64,000 nt of DNA from Harmothoe impar (taxonomy: Eukaryota > Annelida > Polychaeta > Phyllodocida > Polynoidae), in assembly GCA_947462335.1 (NCBI GenBank), contig OX381709.1:42874933-42938932 (forward strand), written 5' to 3'. The notes beneath the pieces are model-generated. The model worked only from the letters and a program-made list of their open reading frames with translations, made no database searches and was not told the DNA's origin. The position numbers and the translations under genes are program-made. Positions 25,488 through 34,929 of this stretch are shown one piece after another. Each line of letters opens with the position of its first letter. Position 1 is the first letter of the stretch.

Positions 25488-27968
25488 TCACCCATACACA
25501 CTGTCCATAGTGTTAAGTCCCATTGGAGCCTGAGTCCCTAGACGATAAATCCAGTTGAACTCTATGAGGTGCCTTAGTTTAAGGGCCCTCTTGCTTTCTG
25601 GATGTTCAAAGACATAGTCAAGTATGTATACTCTCATGTCTTTGTCCATGTTGTGGTCTGGGAGACCGAAGTGGTACTGTACATCAGTTTTGATGTTGCA
25701 CTTTTTTGTGTCATACACGTGCCTTGAAAGTCTTATTTTCAAGGGGTTCTGGGTTTCACCTACATATCTGATCTTGCATTTGGTGCATTCAACACAGTAG
25801 ATGAGATTTGAGCTACAGCATGAGACCACTGTTTTGGTTTCAAAGCTGAGTTTTGAGTCATATTTGTTGATACGACCGCTCCTGTCAATTTTCTTACAGT
25901 GTGGGCAATTTTTTCTCCTACAAATGTTTTTTGTTGATTTGCAGGGTGCGTCTTTAGTTACAGTTGGATCATAGTGAGTTGCTGCCCTCACTAGGTGATC
26001 CTTGAGATTTTTTGGTCTCTTGTAACTTCTGCAGATGCCACGGCGGTGCATCTTTTTGGTGGATTTAGACCTTCCCAGGTATGGCCAATTTTCTAGCACT
26101 ATTTTTTCTAGTGTTAGGTCATTGGTTCTGAAAGTGGTAGTCATGAAGATTTTCTCTTCTATGGCCAGCTGTTTCTCTTTGGGTGTTGGGCTGAGAAGTT
26201 CTATTCTACTCTTGCCTTCACATTTGATCAGAGACATAGCCAGTAGTTTGTCTGGGTAGCCTCTGGCCCTAAAGTGCAGGATCAGTGTTCTGATATGTCT
26301 TTTGTAGTCAGATGTCCTGCTGCAGATCCTTTTTAGTCTGAGCATCTGGCTGTACGGTAGACTCTTTTTGCAATTAGGGGGATGTGCGGAGTCATACTTT
26401 AGGTAACTGTGAGAGTCTGTAGGTTTACAGTACAGATCTGTGTACAGTTTGCCATCACTGTTTTTTATGACAGTGGTGTCCAGGAAATTCACAGAGGTTA
26501 GTGCGTGTTCAGCTGTGAATTTTATGCTGGGATGGGAGTTGTTGAGGAATTGGAGCCAGGTTTTAAGTTTTTCGGCGCCATGTTCCCAGATGAAAAATAC
26601 ATCATCAATGTACCTCAGCCAGACCTTTGGTCTGTGTTCATGGAGTGCTAGCATTTCCTCTTCTAGGATACTCATGAATGTGCACGCATAGGAGGGTGCT
26701 AGGCGTGTGCCCATGGCTGTGCCACCTATTTGTAGGTAGTGGGTGCCATTAAACTGAAAATTGTTCTTTCTAAGAACCATTTGCAGCAGATCCAAAAGTG
26801 ATTGATTTTTTGGATTTGCCCAAGGTTGTCGGTTATTGGCCAACACCCTGGATACAGCTTCCATACCTTCATCGTTTGGGATGTTGGTATACAGAGAGCC
26901 CACGTCCAGGGTACCAATAATGGTGTTGCTGGACAGGGGCTCAGTTGATTCTATCATATTGATGAAATCGGTGGTGTCTTTGACATAGGAGGTACTCTGT
27001 TTGACAAGAGGCCTTAGAAAGATATCTACAAAAGCAGATATTTTCTCGGTGGCACAACCATTGGCGCTAACAATGGGTCTACCAGGGGGAGGTGTTACCC
27101 CCTTGTGTATTTTGGGTAAGAAGTAGATGTGAGGTGTTTTCACATCTGTGTTTGTTAGTAGACCTGCTACTGTGTTAGTGATCTCACCCTTGTTAACCAG
27201 TGACATCACATATTCATTGACCTCCGTCATATATGTCATACTGGGATCTTTGTCCAGTCTGACATATGTGTTGGTGTCATTGAGTTGTCTTAATGCTTCT
27301 TTGACATAATCTTCTATGTTCATGATTACTAGGGCCCCACCTTTGTCTGCGGGTTTAAAAATGAGATTTTTGTTGCGAGTCAGAGTTCTTAGTGCTCTTC
27401 TCTCACAGTGGGTAATGTTTTGTTTAATGTTACCCACGGGTTCATTTTTATTCAGACTTATTTCATTTAATGAAATGTAGGTCTCCAGGTTTATGGGACC
27501 ATTTGGTGGCTTCCAGGAAGTGGGTGCTTTGAATTTCTTCATGTCACACTCCCTGGAGTAAGGTGCTGACTGAAGTTCTGGGTATTTACCTAGATCTTTT
27601 TTGTCATCATCTTTGGACCAGTAATGGATCGTTCTCAATTTTTTGTGAAATACATCCAATTCTTTTCTGAGGTCACTAGACTCGGTTCTTAATCTAGTGG
27701 GACAGAATTTAAGGCCTTTCTCAAGCAGACTTTGTTCTGCTTCAGACAGGGGGTAGGAAGACAGGTTGATAACAAGTTTGTTTGATGAGTGATCCGTCGT
27801 GTTGGTGGTTACATCAACAGTCTGTTCATTCATAATGCCATCTAGGTTAAAGGATGGAACATCAACGACAGAGTAAATGGAAAGGTTTTTTAATTCCGAG
27901 ACAGTGTCATCAAACAAATTACATAAATTGTCCAAATTGATCAAGTCATGTTCGTCCGGGTCGGATAG
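25488..27968 (-). CDS. PLE ORF2: reverse transcriptase with GIY-YIG endonuclease
   Basis: Numbering starts at the TTG codon at 27944, nine codons after the ORF1 stop. The PLE signature KPADKGG is at 197-203. RT motif A is LDVGSLYTNIP (catalytic D347), motif B is GGTAMGTRLAPSYA, motif C is YIDD (D447, D448), and the PLE block YCKPTDSHSYLKYDS is at 505-519. A linker with C668, C675, C680 and C683 resembles the zinc-finger linker of some PLEs. The GIY-YIG domain spans about 714-811: LIYC, YVGET (727-731), R738, H742, E795, N797 and GLN near the end. All key residues are present. The first in-frame ATG is M38 (27831-27833). The frame is the same as ORF1, so the N-terminus probably arises by readthrough, or less likely from M38. 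The predicted product reverse-transcribes element RNA at a nuclease-made nick in nuclear DNA. Confidence 0.95.
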   Translation of the reverse strand, partial: LSDPDEHDLINLDNLCNLFDDTVSELKNLSIYSVVDVPSFNLDGIMNEQTVDVTTNTTDHSSNKLVINLSSYPLSEAEQSLLEKGLKFCPTRLRTESSDLRKELDVFHKKLRTIHYWSKDDDKKDLGKYPELQSAPYSRECDMKKFKAPTSWKPPNGPINLETYISLNEISLNKNEPVGNIKQNITHCERRALRTLTRNKNLIFKPADKGGALVIMNIEDYVKEALRQLNDTNTYVRLDKDPSMTYMTEVNEYVMSLVNKGEITNTVAGLLTNTDVKTPHIYFLPKIHKGVTPPPGRPIVSANGCATEKISAFVDIFLRPLVKQSTSYVKDTTDFINMIESTEPLSSNTIIGTLDVGSLYTNIPNDEGMEAVSRVLANNRQPWANPKNQSLLDLLQMVLRKNNFQFNGTHYLQIGGTAMGTRLAPSYACTFMSILEEEMLALHEHRPKVWLRYIDDVFFIWEHGAEKLKTWLQFLNNSHPSIKFTAEHALTSVNFLDTTVIKNSDGKLYTDLYCKPTDSHSYLKYDSAHPPNCKKSLPYSQMLRLKRICSRTSDYKRHIRTLILHFRARGYPDKLLAMSLIKCEGKSRIELLSPTPKEKQLAIEEKIFMTTTFRTNDLTLEKIVLENWPYLGRSKSTKKMHRRGICRSYKRPKNLKDHLVRAATHYDPTVTKDAPCKSTKNICRRKNCPHCKKIDRSGRINKYDSKLSFETKTVVSCCSSNLIYCVECTKCKIRYVGETQNPLKIRLSRHVYDTKKCNIKTDVQYHFGLPDHNMDKDMRVYILDYVFEHPESKRALKLRHLIEFNWIYRLGTQAPMGLNTMDSVYG

Positions 27969-27971
27969 TCA
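27966..27971 (-). promoter_or_regulatory. UGA-CUA stop-codon readthrough context between ORF1 and ORF2
   Basis: ORF1 ends ...KKTK with UGA, followed at once by CUA. UGA CUA is an established leaky-stop hexanucleotide context in animal viruses and some animal genes. ORF2 continues in the same frame with no further stop and no ATG for 46 codons, so readthrough would make a single protein of about 1450 residues. The arrangement is seen directly; its use is inferred. Confidence 0.65.
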
Positions 27972-29846
27972 TTTTGTTTTCTTGTTGTCATGGTGATCAT
28001 GTCCGAATTTCTTGGGTTCGTTTTCCTTATCTTTAAGGTCGGAGCCCCAGGCTTCGTCACTGCCGCGTTTCTTGCCGCGGCCGCCACGTCCTCCGCGGCC
28101 GCCACGTCCTCCGCGGCCGCCACGGTTTTTACCGCGTGCGTTGTTGTGGTCCGGGCCCTTTTTGGTATGGCTCGGTACTCCTCCAGGCTGTTTTGGTTGC
28201 TTGGGCTTCCAGGGACCAGTCTTGAAGTCGGAACTGGCCCTGGATCCTTGGATGGGGTTGAGGGCGGAGGGTTCAAATTTTTTGAGTCCCTGACGTGCTA
28301 TACCGTTTAGTTCGCGGTACATGCGTCTTGTTTCACGGGTTGTTCCGTCAGCCACATTCCCGTATGCTCTCTGCATCAGAGTGGCTATCTCAGCTGGAGT
28401 CCCCGTGTCATTGGGGATATTGGCATCTACACAGTCCTTTGCTATTTTGGCCTGTGCTAGCGTGGAGTCAATCTCTGTTTTCAGAAATGAGGCGACTGCT
28501 TCGGTTTTCAGCTTGGCAGCATCTTTTGTGATGGATGTCAGCTTCTTGCTTAGGGCAGGGTGTTTGAGCATCCATGGGGGTGGGGGGGTGAATCCCCAGG
28601 CCCAGGCCTCATGACGGTCCGTCAGGAGTAGCTTGTCGTAAAAGGCCTTCCTGACCCCATGCTTGCCTGCTTCGATTACATTATGCCGATGAGTCCGGTA
28701 AATGTCTTTGATGACCCCTGGCAATTCATGGAGCTTGAAGTCAGGCTGCAAAGAAAAAGAAGGTTCAGTGTCAATATTTTCATTTTCACTCGAGTCTTCA
28801 TCCTCACTAAAGTTGAACACATAAGTGTTTTCTTCCAGTGGGGTGGTTGGCTGTATGAGTCCGGTCCCTTTTGGGGTGGGACTTTTATCAGAACAAATGT
28901 TACTTTTTTTACTGAGAGGTGTTTTAAGGCTGTTTTTATTTTTATTCCTTTTTGAGATAATCAGGTTGGTTGCATTATTCAAAACCTGTCTGAGATCTCC
29001 CAGACTGTCATCGGGCGTTTTGTCAGATGTTAGATCCACGACCGTGATGTTAGAGCGCTGTTTTTTAGCGGGCGGAGAGTTAATCTCACATTCAGCAGTC
29101 GTAGGGGGATTCTCAGGGTTGGGGGGACCGTGTGTGGGAGGGACAACGGGGTTGGTTCCGTTTCCCACTCCACTTGGGGTGCCCTGCTGCATAGTGGCAG
29201 GCAGGGAGACGCTGTGAGGTTTGTCAATGCGGCCCCTAGTGTTATCGGGGTCAGGAGCGGTTAGCTGGGAGGGTTTTAAATTCCCAATTCCCCTTTCGGG
29301 GCTAAACAGATGCGGGGGGTTCGTAAGGGAACCCCCTGCGGTAGTGTGATCGAGTTGATCGGTACGGGTGGGAGTTGTTAATTTCCCAAGAGTCCGATCG
29401 AGGCTCGCAGAGCGCCGGCGGTCCGTAAGGGACCTCTCGGCAACAGGGGTACTGCGCCGTGCGGGCCGTGGGGAGGGGTTTCGTTTCCCAATCCCCCGGG
29501 CGGGGCTCGCAAGTCGTGGGAGGTCCGTTAGGGGCCTCTCGGAGACGGGGGCGCAGGGGCGCGTGGGCCGCGGGGATGGGTTTCGTTTCCCAATACCCCC
29601 GGTGGGGGGCTCCGGCGAGTGTTTACGTTTGACTGGGCGTCCTTGTCGTTTAAACAAGGGTTTTGGTGTGGATTTTTTACTATCCGGGCGTGTATGGAAG
29701 TATTCGGTGAGCAGGGATTGATTATTGGATATGCTTACCTCAACATCTTCGTCGCTGGCCTCGATGTCTGTCTCTCCGGCGGAGAAATCGAAATCCAGTT
29801 CACCGGGATTGGCCTGGTTATCGGCCGCCCCGGATTGATCTGCCAT
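27969..29846 (-). CDS. PLE ORF1: gag-like nuclear RNA-binding protein with PIP-box, SIM and RGG tail
   Basis: 625 aa, starting at an ATG in good context (A at -3, G at +4). In order: an acidic N-terminus (residues 16-37); a canonical PIP-box QSLLTEYF (43-50); basic NLS-like KRQGRPVKRKH (66-76); about four degenerate ~34-residue repeats (84-216) with GIGKRNPSPRP and ERxLTD cores; basic PAKKQR (259-264) followed by ITVVDLTSD (267-275), a SUMO-interacting-type motif; an acidic patch (347-361); a mainly helical region (about 372-525) with WAWGFTPPPPW; and an RGG box (575-591) inside a basic tail. RGG boxes bind RNA, so a gag-like role is likely. I know no named family for the helical region. It lies directly 5' of ORF2 and in frame with it. 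Confidence 0.88.
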   Translation of the reverse strand: MADQSGAADNQANPGELDFDFSAGETDIEASDEDVEVSISNNQSLLTEYFHTRPDSKKSTPKPLFKRQGRPVKRKHSPEPPTGGIGKRNPSPRPTRPCAPVSERPLTDLPRLASPARGIGKRNPSPRPARRSTPVAERSLTDRRRSASLDRTLGKLTTPTRTDQLDHTTAGGSLTNPPHLFSPERGIGNLKPSQLTAPDPDNTRGRIDKPHSVSLPATMQQGTPSGVGNGTNPVVPPTHGPPNPENPPTTAECEINSPPAKKQRSNITVVDLTSDKTPDDSLGDLRQVLNNATNLIISKRNKNKNSLKTPLSKKSNICSDKSPTPKGTGLIQPTTPLEENTYVFNFSEDEDSSENENIDTEPSFSLQPDFKLHELPGVIKDIYRTHRHNVIEAGKHGVRKAFYDKLLLTDRHEAWAWGFTPPPPWMLKHPALSKKLTSITKDAAKLKTEAVASFLKTEIDSTLAQAKIAKDCVDANIPNDTGTPAEIATLMQRAYGNVADGTTRETRRMYRELNGIARQGLKKFEPSALNPIQGSRASSDFKTGPWKPKQPKQPGGVPSHTKKGPDHNNARGKNRGGRGGRGGRGGRGGRGKKRGSDEAWGSDLKDKENEPKKFGHDHHDNKKTK

Positions 29847-30048
29847 CGTTCAGTGTCTGGTTGAGCGTGACGGGTGAGTACCGATAATGTTTGAGATTTG
29901 ACAAACAAAATTGCGGGTTTTAGGTCTACTATAGGTTGTCCGTGGGACGGAGTCTATGTGAGCCTAGATCTCTGTGTGTGTTTTTAGACACTGCGAGATA
30001 TCTGTTGTTGTGGGATTACAACGGACAGCGGTGGAGATTTGTGAATCA
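29847..30048 (-). other. PLE 5' leader between terminal repeat and ORF1
   Basis: About 200 bp unique to the internal part of the element, between the 5' repeat and the ORF1 start codon. It probably forms the 5' untranslated region of the ORF1-ORF2 transcript. No distinctive signal was recognised. Confidence 0.6.
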
Positions 30049-30891
30049 AGGTTGCAGAACCCGGTTGGGAACTCTTACAGGGCGCGGAGACCACACTCTA
30101 CCGTATGACGGACAAGCCAGAGCTACCTGCCTTTTATAGGGCTCCAGGTCAGGTGGCTCTTGTCCTACACCTAGCACTACCCACACACATACACACCTGT
30201 CCAGCAGGGTGTCTATGGGGGGTTGGGTTCACCCACCCCTCAGTGGCACTGCTCCCACCTGGAAGGTGGGGTGACTGGGGGTTGTGTAAGTTCTAGGTTT
30301 TTATGTCACTAGACTTACCACCATCCCTAGGCCTATGTAGAACAGACAGGGATATTCATTTTATTGTGTAAATAAAAAATGAATCTTTAGTGAGAATTTA
30401 ATTCTCAAAGGAGTGAGGGTGAGCCCGGTATACGGTTTCGACACTAGTCTCATCAGCAGTTTTGTGGTGGTAGGGAGGTTGTCCCAGGATATAGAAGTTT
30501 TAGGTTCTAAATCAAATAGGGTGTACCTGTGTAGGGCGGTCTATTTAGTAGACTTGCCCCCCAACCCTATACCAAGGGGTTGGTGAGAGTACCTTCTTGT
30601 AAAAATGAATTAGAAGATGGTAGCTCAGTGTGCTAATTTCCCTGTGGGAAAGACCCAATTCAAGAAGTGGGTGGTGTATAAAAGTTACCAAGTAACAGTT
30701 GGAGCTGGAAACTTGTCCCGGTAGTATGGGGTCAGCATCAGTATTAACTGATTTGGTGAAATTTTGTATGAGTCCAAGAATGGACGCGGAAGATGATACT
30801 TATTAGGTATCAAGGTTCCTACCCGTTGTTGTCACTTAACATCGGTGTCCCTCATTTTTTATTTTTTACGTAAAAAATGTCTCGGTACAAA
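30049..30891 (-). repeat. PLE terminal direct repeat (5' copy)
   Basis: Matches 24616-25458 throughout. As the upstream copy it would hold the promoter. It is followed on the plus strand by a T-run and a TA-rich tract, which form the right flank of the insertion. Confidence 0.95.
30424..30456 (-). ncRNA. Hammerhead ribozyme core in PLE 5' repeat
   Basis: Identical to the core at 24991-25023: CUGAUGA, a 3-bp helix II with a UAGU loop, then GAAAC. One copy in each repeat matches what is known of PLEs. The same caveat about the cleavage-site pairing applies. Confidence 0.72.
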
Positions 30892-31077
30892 TTTTTTTTT
30901 TATATATATACCAGTACTTCAAGTATATATATATACCGAAATACCGATCCGAATGCTGCATAATATACACACTGTCTTTATAAATAGCATTTAGTACCCT
31001 AATTGCTCACAGCCAGGTGGTGCGATAAGGTCTGGTAAGGCTGCATGAATTATTAATCATCTTTAGTACAGACATTA

Positions 31078-31269
31078 GGGAACGTTCACAAATGACGTCA
31101 CTATAGATAGTTATGGGGTGTACGGGTCTTTGCTTGTCTTTATATAGTGACGCACCGTGATCTGTGCCATACAAGTGTCTAGGCCAATTTGCCCAAAATA
31201 GTGAGAGGGGGTAGTTGGGCCTTGAATAAAAATGTCCCATGACAAATCACATCATTTGTGAATGTTCTC
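31078..31269. mobile_element. MITE, GGGAACGTTCAC family, copy B
   Basis: A 192-bp unit starting GGGAACGTTCACAAATGACG and ending CATTTGTGAATGTTCTC (two substitutions relative to the family end). The flanks are TTA on the left and TAA on the right. It lies 186 bp beyond the PLE. It has no coding capacity. Confidence 0.8.
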
Positions 31270-32920
31270 TAATAGTCTCTGACAGTATGAGCAGCGTACA
31301 GCCCGGCGTACAGCACTGTACATGTCTTATAGACAAACAGCTTACCTCATCGTACATAACACAGTACCACCACACACATTCATAGATTCCTATATCGGGT
31401 GAGATACTGGTTAGAGCCCACGGGGTGGAAGGGCAGGGTGGTGGGGTCGTAGGATGTGGCACATGGGGCAAGTAGGGAGGGTGAGGAGAGAGGGTCGGGG
31501 TGGGGAGGGACATCTGCGCCTCGTCAGCACGCGCCTTATCTGGATCCCTGATTCTCTGGATCCAATTGTCCATGAAAAGTACACATCTGTGTCTGATAGC
31601 CCCACCTTCCCCGTCCACATCCTAACCTCCCCCACCCCAACCAGCCCACAGAGGTGCCAGTAGCACGACCTCTCCCTACTGTCAAGGTCTACCACAGGAA
31701 GACGTGTCTTTTTTTACTTCCATCCCTGCCTGCCCCTTGGTTTGACACGTTCAGGATGCTGGAAAAGGCCAGTTCATAGGAAATTCTTGTCGTGTACATC
31801 GGGAGAGCATGGTTCCCATAGGCTACATGTTTAGATATGTATGGCGTTTTGTTGTTGTCATTATTATAGATCTCACTAAATAAATGTAATAAATGTAATG
31901 ACATTGCAGACTCGATTCTGGGTGGATTATAAACAGTGCTGGAAGCTATGAGAGGGAAAACTTTTGAGGGAATTTCCTTTTGATAACAGATTAGGAAACC
32001 CAAAAGGTACTACATGTACCGGTAGTAGTAGACGAGATTCTATACCTGTGGACAAGCCTGGGGTGAACAATTGTAGATCTACCCCCACTATAGATAAGAG
32101 GATGGCGGTTTAAGTTGAGCTGGAGGGATTTAAGCACCCGGCTATAACACTGAGATCCATTGAATCAAGCTGATCAAGGCAGTTTGATCTGATGACAAAA
32201 AGGTAAATTCCCAACAGGCTCTCAGGTAAAAACTCTATTAAGATTTTCTGACTCAAACCTCCTTCAATCCTGACAGACACACATGTCTTCCTGAGCATAC
32301 CTCTGACCAAATGTAACTTGTCAGTGACACAAATGCCTCCTAACAGTAAACTGCCTGGCTGCATTAGGCACTTTGGCATTATTTCCCTAGTAAGTTGAGT
32401 TCTGCTGGGGTTGGGGGCAGCTGGTGTTGACCTAAGGCAGATTACTGTAACCTTGGTAACCTGTCTATAAGATACACACATTATGTCACACTGCCTCACA
32501 CTACATACCCTACAAACAAACTCTGCACGTGGACGGCTTAGCTCAAACTACACATACCTAACCCGACAGCTTCATGCGAATCAAGTGCCGCTGTCTAGAA
32601 TTCCTGTGAAATGCTCAAAATTGGATTTCTGAGCATTTAGAGAAAGTTGAAGGTACAGCAATGACAAAATGTATACATACATGTTGTCCTAAAATCATCT
32701 TATTAGTCAATATCGATATCAAGTGCATGGTCTGATACTGTTTTGATATGTGCGGCCTGAAGCAAAATTTGTTTTTAAATGACCTGGAAAACGTTGGTAT
32801 CTGATATTTCTTACAATATCTAATAGAACGAGGATGCAATTGTTAAGGAATTGCACAGCATAGCTGTGGTGACCTGCTTCATTCTAAGGTTGAAGGGCGA
32901 TAGTAAAAGTCAGTTGACTT
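31270..32920. other. Non-coding stretch, no supported gene
   Basis: Contains a GC-richer patch (31420-31640) with overlapping chance ORFs. A 129-codon minus-strand frame at 32110-32499 has no recognisable domain and no convincing splice flanks. Confidence 0.5.
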
Positions 32921-34342
32921 TAATGTATGGAGTCATGATGCAAGAGTGCATCACTGTGTATGTGAGGCAGTGTGCTGTCCCTTAAGGGTTAATGTAAGGA
33001 GTCATGATGCAGGAGTGCATCACTGTGTAGGTGAGGCAGTGTGCTGTCCCTTAAGGGTTAATGTAAGGAGTCATGATGCAGGAGTGCATCACTGTGTAGG
33101 TGAGGCAGTGTGCTGTCCCTAAAGGGTTAATGTAAGGAGTCATGATGCAGGAGTGCATCACTGTGTAGGTGAGGCAGTGTGCTGTCCCTAAAGGGTTAAT
33201 GTAAGGAGTCATGATGCAGGAGTGCATCACTGTGTAGTTGGAGCAGTGTGCTGTGCCTAAAGGGTGAATGTAAGGAGTCATGATGCAGGAGTGCATCACT
33301 GTGTAGTTGGAGCAGTGTGCTGTCCCTAAAGGGTTAATGTAAGGAGTCATGATGCAGGAGTGCATCACTGTGTAGGTGAGGCAGTGTGCTGTCCCTAAAG
33401 GGTTAATGTAAGGAGTCATGATGCAGGAGTGCATCACTGTGTAGTTGGAGCAGTGTGCTGTGCCTAAAGGGTGAATGTAAGGAGTCATGATGCAGGAGTG
33501 CATCACTGTGTAGTTGGAGCAGTGTGCTGTCCCTAAAGGGTTAATGTAAGGAGTCATGATGCAGGAGTGCATCACTGTGTAGGTGAGGCAGTGTGCTGTC
33601 CCTAAAGGGTTAATGTAAGGGGTCATGATGCAGGAGAGTATCACTGTGTAGGTGAGGCAGTGTGCTGTCCCTAAAGGGTTAATGTAAGGAGTCATGATGC
33701 AGGAGTGCATCACTATGTAGTTGGAGCAGTGTGCTGTCCCTAAAGGGTTAATGTAAGGAGGCATGATGCAGGAGTGTATCACTGTGTAGGTGAGGCAGTG
33801 TGCTGTCCCTAAACGGTTGATGTAAGGAGGCATGATGCAGGAGTGTATCACTGTGTAGTTGGAGCAGTGTGCTGTCCCTAAAGGGTTAATGTAAGGAGTT
33901 ATGATGCAGGAGTGTATCACTGTGTAGTTGGAGCAGTGTGCTGTCCCTAAAGGGTTAATGTAAGGAGTCATGATGCAGGAGTGCATCACTGTGTAGTTGG
34001 AGCAGTGTGCTGTCTCTAAAGGGTTAATGTAAGGAGTCATGATGCAGGAGTGCATCACTGTGTAGGTGAGGCAGTGTGCTGTCCCTAAAGGGTTAATGTA
34101 AGGAGTCATGATGCAGGAGAGTATCACTGTGTAGGTGAGGCAGTGTGCTGTCCCTAAAGGGTTAATGTAGGGAGTCATGATGCAGGAGTGAATCACTGTG
34201 TAGGTGAGGCAGTGTGCTGTCCCTAAAGGGTTAATGTAGGGAGTCATGATGCAGGAGTGTATCACTGTGTAGGTGAGGCAGTGTGCTGTCCCTAAAGGGT
34301 TGATGTAGGGAGTCATGATGCAGGAGTGTATCACTGTGTATG
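32921..34342. repeat. 69-bp minisatellite, about 20.6 copies
   Basis: A head-to-tail array whose unit runs from AATGTAAGGAGTCATGATGC to ...CCCTAAAGGGTT. Two variants alternate in the middle of the unit (GTAGGTGAGGCAG versus GTAGTTGGAGCAG). Each unit carries an imperfect palindrome around GATGCAGGAGTGCATC. Because 69 is divisible by 3, a stop-free frame persists across the whole array on the minus strand. Confidence 0.97.
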
Positions 34343-34495
34343 CTATGTCCAGAAGGTATGATGTATAAATGAGTTTACGAATGCACTCCCTCCTGCCAGC
34401 GGGGAACGAGTCCACTGCAGAATAACCTAAAATTTCCGAATACAGCCAGACCCCCCCCCGCCCTGTACACAGTACTGCTTGCCGTGGCCGAGCCA

Positions 34496-34929
34496 CCCGG
34501 GGGGCCACTCCCTACCTTTTCTATAGTAACTATGTGTGAACACCACCTCAAATTTAGGTCCCTTATCATGGGAGGTAATTTTACAAAATAGCACCCTATT
34601 CACTGGAAAATGAGCAAAAATGCATATTCTAATTTGGGGGACCGAGGATGAATACCCTTATGAAGTGTGTAAAAAAAATTAGCCTGCAAAAGGTAGGGCT
34701 TACCCTTACCCTATAATAAAATATGTATCTTTAACGTTGAAAAAAGTGGATTCTTGTTTTATTTGAGAGTTTCAGCCTTAAAAGGTGCCCCTTTTCTTCC
34801 AAAATTGCCTAGAAAGCACCCCTATTCAAGGGCCCTCGTGGGCCCTCGCCTAGGGTCCAAAACATACCCTTTCCCTTGGAATCGTGTTCACACATAGTCA
34901 GCAATACTGAGGGAGTGGCCCCCCCCGGG
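34496..34929. mobile_element. 434-bp MITE with 8-bp target duplication
   Basis: The ends are inverted repeats of about 45 bp. The left starts CCCGGGGGGCCACTCCCT and the right, reverse-complemented, starts CCCGGGGGGGGCCACTCCCT. Both continue to ACTATGTGTGAACAC. CCGAGCCA flanks both sides exactly (34488-34495 and 34930-34937). No transposase is present. The 8-bp duplication fits hAT, P or Merlin-type transposition, but the ends do not let me choose. Confidence 0.82.

Larger units (their letters stand above)
24616..30891 (-). mobile_element. Full-length Penelope-like retroelement (PLE)
   Basis: In minus-strand order this 6.3-kb element consists of an 843-bp 5' repeat (30891-30049), a ~200-bp leader, ORF1 (625 aa), a UGA stop, ORF2 with RT and GIY-YIG domains, and an identical 843-bp 3' repeat (25458-24616). 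The element lies between TA-rich tracts. Intact long frames and repeats with no visible difference imply a young, possibly active insertion. PLEs use a telomerase-related RT with a C-terminal GIY-YIG nuclease. Long direct terminal repeats carrying hammerhead ribozymes are an established PLE feature. The KPADKGG motif and cysteine-rich linker resemble the Neptune/Poseidon-type groups, but a tree would be needed to place it. Confidence 0.95.

Noticed and set aside
27942..27944. TTG codon as the ORF2 start
   Set aside because: Non-ATG initiation is not needed: the frame is continuous with ORF1 through the UGA, and the first ATG is M38.
26035..29864. Plus-strand frames of 62-130 codons across the PLE
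   Set aside because: They are antisense shadows of ORF1 and ORF2.
32110..32499. 129-codon minus-strand frame
   Set aside because: No recognisable domain and weak flanking signals; frames of this length are expected by chance in 64 kb.
32921..34342. Possible CRISPR-like array
   Set aside because: The whole 69-bp unit is repeated with no unique spacers, and the DNA is from an animal.
33051..34508. 485-codon minus-strand open frame
   Set aside because: It is the translated 69-bp minisatellite (69 = 3 x 23), begins at a GTG and has no splice or family support.
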